A stretch of 64,000 nucleotides of DNA from Microbacterium hydrocarbonoxydans (GTDB taxonomy: Bacteria > Actinomycetota > Actinomycetes > Actinomycetales > Microbacteriaceae), in assembly GCF_904831005.1 (NCBI RefSeq), contig NZ_LR882982.1:2976001-3040000 (forward strand), in the 5' to 3' direction. How positions within the stretch are numbered: the first letter of the stretch is position 1; each line of letters begins with the position of its first letter. Below the pieces are notes generated by a model. That model was not told where the DNA came from and did no database searches. It was given only the letters and a program-made list of their open reading frames with translations. The position numbers were made by a program, and so were the translations under genes. Below, one piece after another: positions 8,936 to 18,078 of the stretch.

Positions 8936-9946
8936 ATGGCGGCGACGCTGCACGACGTGGCGCGTCTCGCGAGCGTCTCGATCAAGACGGTGTCGAACGT
9001 CATCAACGACTATCCGCACATTCGACCGGCGACCCGTGCCAAGGTCGAGGCTGCGATCGCAGAGCTCGGCTACACGCCGAACCTCACTGCCCGCAACCTG
9101 CGCTCCGGACGCACCGGTGCGATCGCCCTGGCGCTGCCCGATCTGGGACTCCCGTACTTCGCAGAGCTCGCGGCGCTCGTGATCCAGGAGGCGGAGGCCG
9201 CCGGAGTCGTCGTGCTCGTCGAGCAGACCGGCGCCGATCGCGTGCGCGAACTCGATCTGCTGCGCAGCCCTCGCCTCAAGCTCACCGACGGCCTGATCTT
9301 CAGCCCGCTGGGCATGGGGCAGGAGGATGCCGCCGCGCTGGACGTGTCGTTCCCGCTGGTGCTTCTCGGCGAGCGCATCTTCGACGGTCCGACCGATCAC
9401 GTCACTATGCGCAACGTCGAGGCGGCGCGCGCAGCGACCGAGCACCTGCTCGCGCAGGGGAGGCGCCGCATCGCGGTCGTGGGCGCACACGAGGGCGAGG
9501 TCCTCGGCTCTGCCGCCCTGCGTCTGCAGGGCTACCGCGCGGCGCTGGAGGCCGCGGGCATCCCCTTCGACGAGGAGATCATCGGCTACACCACCCTCTG
9601 GCATCGGGCGAACGGCGCGCACTCCATGCGCGATCTGCTGGCGAGAGGCGCCGAGTTCGATGCGGTCTTCGGCCTGAACGACACCCTCGCCCTCGGTGCG
9701 ATGCGCGTGCTGCAGGAAGCGGGGCGCCGCGTGCCCGATGACGTCGCAGTGGTCGGCTTCGACGGTCTGGACGAGGCCGCGTACTCGATCCCGTCGCTGA
9801 CGACCGTCGATCCGGGGCGCGCGTGGATCGCGAAGACGGCTGTCTCCACGCTGCTCGAGCGCATCGCGGGGACGGCCGAGATCCCCGCCAGGACGCTGCT
9901 GGCCGACTACCGCATCCTCGAGCGGGAATCCGCCCCTTCGGTCTGA
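8936..9946 (+). CDS. LacI family transcriptional regulator (arabino-oligosaccharide module 1)
   Basis: A 336-residue repressor: LacI helix-turn-helix at about 3-25 (DVARLASVSIKTVSNVIN), hinge helix near PNLTARNLRSGRT, then a periplasmic-binding-protein-like effector domain (about 62-330) with FDGLDEAAYSIPSLTTVD near the end. The recognition segment SIKTVSNV is identical to that of the LacI protein at 23738-24784. It sits directly before a CUT1 importer whose promoter region carries a perfect TACAACGTTGTA palindrome. Repression of the 10123-17986 operon, relieved by arabinose or an arabino-oligosaccharide, is inferred. A CTGGAGG ribosome binding site supports the start. Confidence 0.9.
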   Translation: MAATLHDVARLASVSIKTVSNVINDYPHIRPATRAKVEAAIAELGYTPNLTARNLRSGRTGAIALALPDLGLPYFAELAALVIQEAEAAGVVVLVEQTGADRVRELDLLRSPRLKLTDGLIFSPLGMGQEDAAALDVSFPLVLLGERIFDGPTDHVTMRNVEAARAATEHLLAQGRRRIAVVGAHEGEVLGSAALRLQGYRAALEAAGIPFDEEIIGYTTLWHRANGAHSMRDLLARGAEFDAVFGLNDTLALGAMRVLQEAGRRVPDDVAVVGFDGLDEAAYSIPSLTTVDPGRAWIAKTAVSTLLERIAGTAEIPARTLLADYRILERESAPSV

Positions 9947-9991
9947 CGCGCCCTCGCCGAGGTCCGTCTCCGCGGGCGTGCGAAATGGCGA

Positions 9992-10049
9992 TTGACAGTT
10001 CCCGGTAATCGGGTCACAATACATTTACAACGTTTACTACAACGTTGTA
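9992..10049 (+). promoter_or_regulatory. Promoter and double operator of arabinan operon 1
   Basis: TTGACA (9992-9997), 17 bp, CACAAT (10015-10020) form a plausible promoter. Immediately downstream lie a partial site around TTTACAACGTTTA (10024-10036) and a perfect palindrome TACAACGTTGTA (10038-10049). A repressor bound there would cover the transcription start. Confidence 0.6.
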
Positions 10050-10122
10050 AATTGTGGGATCGCTCGAGCGAAGCAGCTGGGCGACGACATCGAAGTCACC
10101 TCCCGAGAGGAATCACAGCACA

Positions 10123-11445
10123 ATGAAGTCACGGATCCTGGCCGTCGCCGGCGTCATCGCCCTCGCCTCGGCAGCACTCACCGGATGCTCGAGCGGTGCC
10201 GCAGCAGGCGGCGACGGCAACACCCTCACCTTCATGTTCCGCGGCAGCGACGCGGAGAAGGCGGCGTACACCGCCGCGATCGAGCAGTTCGAGAAGGACA
10301 ACGACGTCACGGTGAAGATCATCATGACGACGGCCGACGAGTACAGCACCAAGCTCAAGGCGGCGATCACCGGCAAGCAGATCCCCGACGTCTTCTACGT
10401 CGACCCGGGCAGCGTGCAGGCATATGTGAAGTCCGGGATCATCAAGGACATCACCGAAGACGTCGAGGCCACGGTCGATCTCGACAACGTCTGGCAGTAC
10501 GGCGTCGACAGCTATCGCTTCGACGGCTCGCTGATGGGGCAGGGCCCGATCTATGCGATGCCCAAGGATGTGGGGCCCTTCTCGTTCGGCTACAACAAGA
10601 CCATGTTCGAGGCCGCAGGCATTCCCCTGCCCTCGGTCGATGAGCCGTACAGCTGGGACGAGTTCATCGACGTGGCCAAGAAGCTCACGCTCGACACCGA
10701 CGGCGACGGCGTTCTCGATCAGTGGGGCACGGGTCTCAACGTCCAGTGGAACCTGCAGTCCTTCGTCTGGTCGAACGGCGGCGACTGGCTGAACGAGGAC
10801 CGCACCGAGGTGACCGTCGACAGCCCCGAGTTCGCCGAGGCCCTGCAGTTCTTCGCAGACATGCAGAACGTCGCGCAGGTGACTCCCTCGGTGACCGACG
10901 CGCAGACCCTCGACACCTACCAGCGCTGGATGCAGGGAGAGATCGGCTTCTTCCCGGTCGGGCCGTGGGACGTGCCGACCTACGAGTCGCTCGACTTCGA
11001 CTGGGACCTGATCCCCTATCCCGTCGGTTCGACCGGCGAGACCGCCACGTGGATCGGAACACTCGGCATCGCGGTCGCGGAGTCGTCGAAGAACGCGGAC
11101 CTCGCCACGAAGCTCGCCATCTACCTCTCCACCGACGAGACCGCGCAGCAGTCGCTCGTGGACGCCGGAGTGCAGGTGCCCAACCTCACGGACATGGCCG
11201 ACACCTGGGTCGCGTCGGCGACCCTGCCTCCGGCGAACAAGCAGGAGTTCCTCGACATCGTGAACGGCGACGGTCGCGCCCTTCCCGCGAACACCACCTA
11301 CAGCGCCGAGTGGTACGACGAGCTCTTCAAGAACATCCAGCCCGTGCTCGACGGCAAGCAGACCGCCGCCGACTACCTCGCCGAGGTGCAGCCGCGTATG
11401 CAGGAACTGCTCGACAAGGCCAATGCAGACGCCGGTATCGGCTGA
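10123..11445 (+). CDS. CUT1 ABC sugar-binding lipoprotein (AraN-like)
   Basis: A 440-residue extracellular solute-binding protein (family 1). Signal peptide with lipobox ALTGC (Cys22), then the two-lobed fold: EQFEKDNDVTVKI, TGKQIPDVFYVDPG and MQGEIGFFPVGPWDVP are typical. It should capture an arabino-oligosaccharide for the two permeases that follow. The ATG at 10123 has AGAGGAA upstream. No ATPase gene accompanies it, as in Bacillus AraNPQ, which borrows a shared ATPase. Substrate is inferred from the adjacent GH43 and GH51 genes. Confidence 0.9.
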   Translation: MKSRILAVAGVIALASAALTGCSSGAAAGGDGNTLTFMFRGSDAEKAAYTAAIEQFEKDNDVTVKIIMTTADEYSTKLKAAITGKQIPDVFYVDPGSVQAYVKSGIIKDITEDVEATVDLDNVWQYGVDSYRFDGSLMGQGPIYAMPKDVGPFSFGYNKTMFEAAGIPLPSVDEPYSWDEFIDVAKKLTLDTDGDGVLDQWGTGLNVQWNLQSFVWSNGGDWLNEDRTEVTVDSPEFAEALQFFADMQNVAQVTPSVTDAQTLDTYQRWMQGEIGFFPVGPWDVPTYESLDFDWDLIPYPVGSTGETATWIGTLGIAVAESSKNADLATKLAIYLSTDETAQQSLVDAGVQVPNLTDMADTWVASATLPPANKQEFLDIVNGDGRALPANTTYSAEWYDELFKNIQPVLDGKQTAADYLAEVQPRMQELLDKANADAGIG

Positions 11446-11452
11446 CAGCTCT

Positions 11453-11480
11453 GCCGGGGCCGCTCCGCAGCGGCCCCGGC
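11453..11480 (+). terminator. Strong hairpin between solute-binding protein and permease
   Basis: A perfect 12-bp GC stem (11453-11464 with 11469-11480) with a 4-base loop starts 8 bp after the binding-protein stop. No T-run follows, so it more likely stabilises the upstream mRNA or causes partial termination, raising binding-protein level over permease. Confidence 0.7.
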
Positions 11481-11524
11481 ACCGCCGCTGACCATCCGCT
11501 CCCGTTCTCTGAGAAGAGGTGACC

Positions 11525-12427
11525 ATGTCGACGATGACACCCCGTCGCTCCCGATTGCACCGCCGTGAACATCTCGTCGCGGCCGCGTTCGTCGCGATCC
11601 CCGTGCTCGGCTTCCTGATCTTCATCGCGTATCCGCTGCTGTTCTCGTTCTACGCCTCGTTCACCAAGTGGAACGGTCTGAGCGACCCCGTGTTCAACGG
11701 TCTCGACAACTACGCCGAGATGTTCGCCGACCCGTACTTCTGGCAGGCGATGGGCAACACCGTGTTCATGATGATCGGCATCCCGATCGGACTCGTGCTC
11801 TCGCTGCTGCTCGCGCTCGCCCTCAACCGCAAGATGCGCGGCACGACGTTCTTCCGCACCGTCTACTACGTGCCGGTGATCTCGTCGCTCGCCGCTGTCG
11901 CGATCCTGTGGCAGTGGGCCTACAACGGCGACTTCGGCCTCATCAACCAGGTGCTGGCCATCTTCGGCATCGACGGCCCGAACTGGTTGCAGAACGCCGA
12001 TACCGCCAAGCCCGCCATCGTCATCATGTCGGTGTGGAAAGGGCTCGGCTTCTCGATGCTGCTCTACCTCGCTGCCCTGCAGTCGGTGCCCCGGCACCTC
12101 TACGAGGCGGCCGCCATCGACGGCGCGAACGCGTTCCAGCAGTTCCGCCACATCACGATCCCCATGCTGAGCCCGGTGACGTTCTTCCTCGTGGTGACCA
12201 GCATCATCGGTGGAGCCCAGATCTTCATCGAGATCAACATCATGACCCCCACCGGCGGCCCCGAGTTCTCGACGGCATCCATCGTCTGGTACATCTGGCA
12301 GAAGGCGTTCAACTACCTGCAGATGGGCTATGCCACCGCGATGTCGGTGGTGCTGGGGCTCCTGGTCTTCGTGATCACCGCGATCCAGTTCCGGATCAAC
12401 CGCCGCTTCCAGTTCTCGATCGACTGA
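11525..12427 (+). CDS. CUT1 ABC transporter permease (MalF-type)
   Basis: A 300-residue inner-membrane subunit with six predicted helices and the cytoplasmic EAA loop (YEAAAIDGANAF) that docks on the ATPase. The short N-terminus and first helix (VAAAFVAIPVLGFLIFIA) fit MalF-like CUT1 permeases. ATG 11525 follows AGAGG at normal distance. It pairs with the next gene to form the channel for the solute bound by the protein encoded at 10123. Confidence 0.92.
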   Translation: MSTMTPRRSRLHRREHLVAAAFVAIPVLGFLIFIAYPLLFSFYASFTKWNGLSDPVFNGLDNYAEMFADPYFWQAMGNTVFMMIGIPIGLVLSLLLALALNRKMRGTTFFRTVYYVPVISSLAAVAILWQWAYNGDFGLINQVLAIFGIDGPNWLQNADTAKPAIVIMSVWKGLGFSMLLYLAALQSVPRHLYEAAAIDGANAFQQFRHITIPMLSPVTFFLVVTSIIGGAQIFIEINIMTPTGGPEFSTASIVWYIWQKAFNYLQMGYATAMSVVLGLLVFVITAIQFRINRRFQFSID

Positions 12428-12435
12428 GGCCCATC

Positions 12436-13410
12436 ATGAACCAGCTCGTATCCGACACCGCCGATCTCGCTGACGACACCGTCGCCGTGACCGTGCCCAC
12501 CACCCGACGACGCCGCATGCTCAGAGCGGGCGTGGGTCGCCCGACCGGCAACGGCGTCACCGCCGGGCGGTCGCGCACAGCCCGGCGCCGCGTGGTCGAC
12601 GCGATACTCTTCGCCGTGCTGTCCCTCGGCGGAGTGATCATGATCGCACCGCTGCTGTGGACGTTCAGCACCTCGCTCAAGACCAAGGAGGCGGTGTTCG
12701 CACTGCCGCCCCAGTGGATCCCCGATCCGGTGCAGTGGGAGAACTACATCCGGGTGTGGTCCGCCGGTCCGCTGGCGAGCGGCATCGTGAACAGCCTCAT
12801 CGTGTCGGTGAGCGTCACGATCGTGGGCACGGTCAGCTCGGCCATCGCGGCGTTCGCGTTCGCGAAGATGCGTCTGCCGTTCAAGAACGTCGTGTTCCTG
12901 TCGCTTCTCGCAGCGATCATGATCCCGTTCCCGACGATCATGATCCCGCAGTTCACGATGTTCGCGAACGCCGGGCTCGTCGACACTCTGTGGCCACTGA
13001 TCCTGCCAGGGATCTTCGGCAACATCGTCATGATCTTCTTCCTGCGCCAGTACCTCGACTCCGTGCCGGATTCGATCATCGAGGCGGCCAAGCTCGACGG
13101 CGCCGGCTATCTGCGGATCTTCGGAACGCTGATCTTCCCGGCCATCCGGCCGGCAATCGCCGCCCAGTTCATCCTCTGGTTCATGGCGGTGTGGAACGAC
13201 TACCTCGCGCCGATCATCTACCTGAACACGCCGGAGCGTCAGACGCTGCAGCTCGTGATCGCGAGCTTCAACGCCACTTACGCGAGCCAGACCGACTACC
13301 CCCTGATCATGGCGGCGTCGTTCATCGCGCTGATCCCCGTGCTCACCGTGTTCGTCGTGTTCCAGAAGCAGATCATCGAGTCCGTGGCGCTGACGGGAGC
13401 GAAGGGCTGA
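12436..13410 (+). CDS. CUT1 ABC transporter permease (MalG-type)
   Basis: A 324-residue permease with six helices, preceded by a long Arg/Thr-rich cytoplasmic N-terminus of about 55 residues. The EAA loop (IEAAKLDGAGYLRIF) and the MalG-like ending (FQKQIIESVALTGAKG) are clear. It starts 8 bp after the MalF-type gene, and the GH43 gene begins 2 bp after its stop, so import and hydrolysis genes are one operon. Confidence 0.92.
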   Translation: MNQLVSDTADLADDTVAVTVPTTRRRRMLRAGVGRPTGNGVTAGRSRTARRRVVDAILFAVLSLGGVIMIAPLLWTFSTSLKTKEAVFALPPQWIPDPVQWENYIRVWSAGPLASGIVNSLIVSVSVTIVGTVSSAIAAFAFAKMRLPFKNVVFLSLLAAIMIPFPTIMIPQFTMFANAGLVDTLWPLILPGIFGNIVMIFFLRQYLDSVPDSIIEAAKLDGAGYLRIFGTLIFPAIRPAIAAQFILWFMAVWNDYLAPIIYLNTPERQTLQLVIASFNATYASQTDYPLIMAASFIALIPVLTVFVVFQKQIIESVALTGAKG

Positions 13411-13411
13411 C

Positions 13412-14728
13412 ATGACCATCGACATCGATCTCGACACCGCGGCCTGGGGCGCCAGGCACGCGCATGATCCGACCGTCGTGCGCGGAGACGACGGGCTCTG
13501 GTACATGTTCTCGACCGACGCCGTGGCCGGCGCCGATCGGGTGCCCGCGGGAGCGCACGTTCGCACCTCGCCGGACCTGGTGGAATGGACGTACCGCGGC
13601 ACGGCGCTCGACGGCGTGCCCGCTGCGGCGGGGGAGTGGAGCGGCGCTTCGGGCCTGTGGGCGCCCGAGGTCGTGCGCTGGCCCACCGCCGACGGCGCGC
13701 CGCTCTGGCACATGTACTACTCGGCGTCGACCTTCGGATCCCGCACCTCGGCGATCGGCCTCGCGACCGCACGCGATCTGGCGGGGCCATGGACCGATCG
13801 CGGCATCGTGATCTCCACCCGTCACGACCGTGACGGGTACAACGCGATCGACGCCGCCGTGGTCACCGACAGGTCGGGTGCGCCCTGGATGCTCTACGGA
13901 TCGTTCTTCGGCGGCATCCACGCGGTCGAGCTCTCCCGCGAGACGGGTCTGCGCCTCCGCGACGAACCGGGTGCGCTGATCGCCCGCCGACCGCAGAGCG
14001 TCGACGGCGCGATCGAGGGCGCGTACCTGCTGCACCGCGACGAGGAGGACCGCTATGTGCTGTTCGTCTCCTTCGACTCGCTGGTCGACACCTACAGCGT
14101 GCGGGTCGGGGTGGCAGACGAGATCACCGGCCCGTATCGAGACCACGAGGGGCGCGATCTGACGTCGCCGTCGGACGACGATGCCCTGGTCGCGGGCACC
14201 AAGATCCTCGGGGGGCTGCGGTTCCCCGGAGGCTCCGGACTCATCGCGCCCGGGCACAACTCGATCTTCCGCGACGGCGACGCGACCTTCATGGTGCATC
14301 ACGTGCGCTTCGCGGATGAGCCGACGCAGCACGAGGCTCAGGTGCGGCGCGTGCACTGGAGCTCGGCGGGATGGCCGCTCGTGTCACCGCATCCGTTCGC
14401 AGGGCTCGGCACCGAGAGACTCACCGCGGCCGAACCGGTCGCCGGGGAGTGGGATGCCGTGCGCTTCGCACCCGAGGTGTCGACGATGGTCGAGGCGCAG
14501 CGCGTGAACTGCGAATCCACGCTGCAGTCGGACGGCGAGCCTGTGGCGACGTCGCTGACGGTGCGTGCGACCGGTCGCGACGGCACCGGCGCAGGCGGCG
14601 ACGCCGTGACTCTGGACGCGGTGGTGTTCGGCGCCTGGGATCCCGTCGCCGAGCGCACCGTGCTCGCCTTCAGCGGCATCGACCAGCACGGCGTCGTGTG
14701 GAGCGGTTCGCAGGCGGTGCGCTCGTGA
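13412..14728 (+). CDS. Glycoside hydrolase family 43 (arabinanase/arabinosidase-like), cytoplasmic
   Basis: A 438-residue enzyme with a five-bladed propeller GH43 domain (about 10-330). Catalytic pattern: general base Asp19 (AHDPTVV), pKa-tuning Asp in YNAIDAAVV (near 147) and the acid Glu in IEGAYLL (near 202). A beta-rich C-terminal part of about 100 residues has no clear name. There is no signal peptide, so it should act inside the cell on imported arabino-oligosaccharides or arabinoxylo-oligosaccharides. The exact linkage specificity cannot be read. It lies between the permeases and DUF624. Confidence 0.85.
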   Translation: MTIDIDLDTAAWGARHAHDPTVVRGDDGLWYMFSTDAVAGADRVPAGAHVRTSPDLVEWTYRGTALDGVPAAAGEWSGASGLWAPEVVRWPTADGAPLWHMYYSASTFGSRTSAIGLATARDLAGPWTDRGIVISTRHDRDGYNAIDAAVVTDRSGAPWMLYGSFFGGIHAVELSRETGLRLRDEPGALIARRPQSVDGAIEGAYLLHRDEEDRYVLFVSFDSLVDTYSVRVGVADEITGPYRDHEGRDLTSPSDDDALVAGTKILGGLRFPGGSGLIAPGHNSIFRDGDATFMVHHVRFADEPTQHEAQVRRVHWSSAGWPLVSPHPFAGLGTERLTAAEPVAGEWDAVRFAPEVSTMVEAQRVNCESTLQSDGEPVATSLTVRATGRDGTGAGGDAVTLDAVVFGAWDPVAERTVLAFSGIDQHGVVWSGSQAVRS

Positions 14729-15381
14729 CCGTCGACGCGCAGGTGGGGCTCGGCTGGACGGGCCGGGTCATGCAGGCGCTGCAGGCGGTCTGCACGCTGG
14801 TGCTGGTGAACCTGCTCTTCGTCGCCGGCGTCGTGGCCGGGCTCGGGGTTCTCGGGTTGATGCCGGCCGGCGTGGCCGCAGCCTCGGTGCTGCTTCCCGC
14901 AGATGCCGATCGGGACGGTGCCGGGGTGACGCGGCGGTTCGTGCGCGCCTACCGCGAATCGTTCCTGCGGGCGAACCTCGCCGGCATCCCGTTCCTTCTC
15001 GCCGCCGCGCTGCTCGTGGCGGATGCGATCGTGCTCCCGAGCCTCACCGGACCGGTGGCGGCTGTGCTCACCGCGCTGACCGGCGTCGTCGCGCTCGCGG
15101 TGCTGCTGATGTGGATCGTCTGCATCACACTGCTCGTGCGCTACGGCGACGCACCTCTTGCGGTGCTGCGCTACGCGCTGACAGTCTGTCTGACCGCTCC
15201 TCTCACCGGAATCGGCGTGCTCGTGGTGATCGTCGCCGTCGCGGTGATCGCGGGCGTCTTCCCCGTCGTCATCCCGCTCGTCGGAGCCTCGCTTCCCCTC
15301 GCCGTCGCCGTGCGCCTGATCGATCGGCGCCTGCAGGCGATCGATGCCGGCCGACCCGACGATGCCGGCCAGCCATACTGA
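14725..15381 (+). CDS. DUF624 (YesL-like) membrane protein
   Basis: A 218-residue protein starting at a GTG that overlaps the GH43 stop (GTGA). It has about five hydrophobic helices, and the N-terminal segment LVNLLFVAGVVAGLGVLGLMPAG is characteristic of DUF624/YesL. Family members occur in oligosaccharide ABC operons of Gram-positive bacteria and are thought to assist transport; the mechanism is unknown. Coupling to the GH43 gene and the nearby importer supports the same role. Confidence 0.85.
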   Translation: MTVDAQVGLGWTGRVMQALQAVCTLVLVNLLFVAGVVAGLGVLGLMPAGVAAASVLLPADADRDGAGVTRRFVRAYRESFLRANLAGIPFLLAAALLVADAIVLPSLTGPVAAVLTALTGVVALAVLLMWIVCITLLVRYGDAPLAVLRYALTVCLTAPLTGIGVLVVIVAVAVIAGVFPVVIPLVGASLPLAVAVRLIDRRLQAIDAGRPDDAGQPY

Positions 15382-15386
15382 TCCCC

Positions 15387-15422
15387 CATCGACATCCTCG
15401 ACCCCATCGACATCCTCGACCC
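15387..15422. repeat. 18-bp tandem duplication
   Basis: Two adjacent copies of CATCGACATCCTCGACCC in the gap between the DUF624 and GH51 genes. Confidence 0.8.
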
Positions 15423-15467
15423 CCTCGCCGCCTCGCCGAGTCGGCCCGTATCAGAGAAGGAAACCCT

Positions 15468-16967
15468 GTGACCAAGGCACGCATCTCCATCGACCGTGAG
15501 GCGGTCGTCGCGACGATCGATCGACGCATCTTCGGCTCGTTCGTCGAACACCTCGGCCGCTGCGTCTACGACGGCATCTACGAGCCCGGGCATCCGACCG
15601 CCAACGAAGACGGCTTCCGGCTCGACGTCGTCGATCTCGTGCGCGAGCTCGGCTCGACCACCATCCGTTACCCCGGCGGCAACTTCGTGTCGGGATTCCG
15701 GTGGGAGGACTCCGTGGGGCCGCGCGAGCAGCGACCGGTGCGTCGCGATCTCGCGTGGCACTCGATCGAGACCAATCAGGTCGGCGTCGACGAGTTCTCC
15801 CGCTGGCTCGCGCTCACCGGGTCCGAGCTCATGATGGCGGTGAACCTGGGCACCCGCGGCATCGAGGCCGCGCTCGACCTGCTCGAGTACTGCAACCACC
15901 CCTCGGGCACGGCGCTCAGCGACCAGCGCATCGCGAACGGCACGCCGGAGCCGCACGACATCCGCATGTGGTGCCTCGGCAACGAGATGGACGGCCCCTG
16001 GCAGACGGGCTACATGACCGCCGACGACTACGGCAAGATCGCGGCTCGCACGGCCCAGGCGATGAAGGCGGCCGACAAGGACCTCGAGCTGGTCGTGTGC
16101 GGGTCGTCCGGATCGTCGATGCCGACGTTCGGCGACTGGGAGCGCACCGTGCTCGAGCACGCCTACGAGCACGTCGACTTCATCTCGTGCCACGCGTACT
16201 ACCAGGAGCGCGGCGGCGATCTCGCGTCATACCTCGCCTCGTCGCTCGACATGCAGTACTTCATCGAGACCGTGGTCGCCACGGCCGATCACGTCGGCAA
16301 CAAGCTCAAGTCCTCGAAGAAGATCAAACTCTCGTTCGACGAGTGGAACATCTGGTACCTCGACGAGCACCAGGCGTCGGACGAGGTCAACGACGAGTGG
16401 CGGGTGGCGCCGCGTCAGCTCGAGGACGTGTACTCGGTGGCGGATGCGGTGGTGCTGGGCAACCTGCTGATCACGCTTCTGAAGAACCATGACCGTGTGG
16501 CATCCGCCTCGCTCGCGCAGCTCGTGAACGTGATCGCCCCCATCATGACCGAGCCCGGCGGCGCCGCCTGGCGTCAGACGACGTTCTTCCCGTTCTCGGT
16601 GACGTCGCGACTCGCGAAGGGCGAGATCGTGAAGCCGCGCATCGACGTGACGACCTACGAGACCGCCGTGCACGGTGCTGCGCCGCTCGTCGACTCGGTG
16701 GTCACGACCGACGGCACCGCATCGGCGGTGTTCCTCGTCAACCGCAGTCAGACCGAGGCGATCGAGGTGAGCATCGCGGTGACCGAGCTGGGTGCCACCC
16801 GCATCGACGAGGCCGTCACCGTGTGGGACGACGACGTGTACGCCAAGAACACCCTCGCCGATCAGGAACGCGTCGGGCTGAAGGAGCTCGATGGCGCGGT
16901 GATCGCCGATGGTGTGCTGACCGTCACGCTGCCTCCGGTCTCGTGGTCGGCTCTCGCCCTCGGCTGA
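15468..16967 (+). CDS. abfA: Alpha-L-arabinofuranosidase, GH51 (copy 1)
   Basis: A 499-residue cytosolic exo-enzyme releasing L-arabinose from arabino-oligosaccharides. GH51 features: N-terminal FGSFVEHLGRCVYDGIYEPG, RYPGGNFVSGFRWED, acid/base Glu173 in GNEMDGPW, nucleophile Glu292 in SFDEWN, and a C-terminal beta domain. The GTG start follows GAGAAGG 7 bp upstream. There is no export signal. A paralogue with catalytic Glu at the same two positions lies convergently at 18079-19602. The symbol follows Bacillus usage. Confidence 0.93.
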   Translation: MTKARISIDREAVVATIDRRIFGSFVEHLGRCVYDGIYEPGHPTANEDGFRLDVVDLVRELGSTTIRYPGGNFVSGFRWEDSVGPREQRPVRRDLAWHSIETNQVGVDEFSRWLALTGSELMMAVNLGTRGIEAALDLLEYCNHPSGTALSDQRIANGTPEPHDIRMWCLGNEMDGPWQTGYMTADDYGKIAARTAQAMKAADKDLELVVCGSSGSSMPTFGDWERTVLEHAYEHVDFISCHAYYQERGGDLASYLASSLDMQYFIETVVATADHVGNKLKSSKKIKLSFDEWNIWYLDEHQASDEVNDEWRVAPRQLEDVYSVADAVVLGNLLITLLKNHDRVASASLAQLVNVIAPIMTEPGGAAWRQTTFFPFSVTSRLAKGEIVKPRIDVTTYETAVHGAAPLVDSVVTTDGTASAVFLVNRSQTEAIEVSIAVTELGATRIDEAVTVWDDDVYAKNTLADQERVGLKELDGAVIADGVLTVTLPPVSWSALALG

Positions 16968-16972
16968 TCGAC

Positions 16973-17986
16973 ATGATCCGCTTCGCACGCCTGGTCGGCG
17001 CCGCCGCAGCCGTCACTCTGGCGGCGGTGCTGGCCGGCTGTGCGGCGCCGCAGCCGGCAGCACGACCGGCAGTCGAGCTCTCGGGTGACGTCTTCGTCCA
17101 CGACCCCGCCTACGTGCGTGACGGCGATGCGGCTTACGTCTACTCGACGGGCAACGGTCAGATCGGTGACGGCAACGTGCAGATCCGCCGATCCGACGAC
17201 GGCATCGAGTGGGAGTACGTCGGTGAGGTCTGGGCCGAGAAGCCGGCATGGCTGTCTCAGGCGGTGCCGGGGGTCGACAACCTGTGGGCGCCCGAGCTCT
17301 ATGAGCATGACGGCACGTGGTACCTCTACTACTCGGCATCGACCTTCGGCGACAACACCTCGGTGATCGCGCTCGCGACGAACACGACGCTGGATCCCGA
17401 CGACCCCGAGTACGAGTGGGTCGATCGCGGAGAGGTGATCGCCTCGGCCGGCACCGACTACAACGCGATCGATCCCGGGATCGTCGAAGACGAAGACGGC
17501 GTGCCGTGGATGTCCTTCGGGTCGTTCTCCTCCGGCATCCGCATGGTGGAGCTGTCGTGGCCGAGCGGGCTGCGAGTCGACGACGGCGAACCGCTGCGTC
17601 TCGCGGATCGCGGTCTCATGGAGAATGCGATCGAGGCCCCGTTCATCGTCGCGCACGACGGCTCCTTCTACCTCTTCGCCTCCCGCGGTTTCTGCTGCCG
17701 CGGCGTCGACAGCACCTACGAGATCATCGTCGGCCGATCGACCTCGGTGGGCGGGCCGTATCTGGACGCCGACGGAGGTGCCCTCCTCGACGACGGCGGC
17801 ACGGTCGTGCTCGCCACCGAGGGCGACCGGATCGGACCAGGCGGTCAGTCGGTGTCAGACGACGCCCTCGCGTTCCACTATTACGACGGCCGGGCAGACG
17901 GCGTCGCCACACTCGGCATCCTGCCGATCACGTGGGATGACGGCTGGCCGCGCGTGGAATGGGCGGCGGAAGGTGCGTCGGGGTGA
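16973..17986 (+). CDS. GH43 endo-arabinanase-like lipoprotein
   Basis: A 337-residue exported enzyme: signal peptide with lipobox VLAGC (Cys23), then a GH43 propeller. General base Asp44 (VHDPAYV), VDNLWAPELYEHDGTWYLYY, YNAIDPGIV and the acid Glu in NAIEAPF are visible; this set is typical of arabinan endo-1,5-alpha-L-arabinosidases (AbnA type). It should be anchored outside the membrane and cut arabinan into the oligosaccharides taken up by the importer encoded upstream. It is the last gene of operon 1, ending before a strong two-way terminator. Confidence 0.87.
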   Translation: MIRFARLVGAAAAVTLAAVLAGCAAPQPAARPAVELSGDVFVHDPAYVRDGDAAYVYSTGNGQIGDGNVQIRRSDDGIEWEYVGEVWAEKPAWLSQAVPGVDNLWAPELYEHDGTWYLYYSASTFGDNTSVIALATNTTLDPDDPEYEWVDRGEVIASAGTDYNAIDPGIVEDEDGVPWMSFGSFSSGIRMVELSWPSGLRVDDGEPLRLADRGLMENAIEAPFIVAHDGSFYLFASRGFCCRGVDSTYEIIVGRSTSVGGPYLDADGGALLDDGGTVVLATEGDRIGPGGQSVSDDALAFHYYDGRADGVATLGILPITWDDGWPRVEWAAEGASG

Positions 17987-18020
17987 TGGCCGACCGCGGG
18001 GGATCGTTCGCGATCTGACG

Positions 18021-18060
18021 ACGACGAAGCCCGGTGTCGATCGATACCGGGCTTCGTCGT
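18021..18060. terminator. Bidirectional terminator between convergent GH43 and GH51 genes
   Basis: Arms of 20 bp (18021-18040 and 18041-18060) are complementary except for one position and contain ACGACGAAGCCCGG. It sits between two converging operons, 34 bp after one stop and 18 bp from the other. Confidence 0.85.
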
Positions 18061-18078
18061 GTGCGGGGTGTTCGGCAC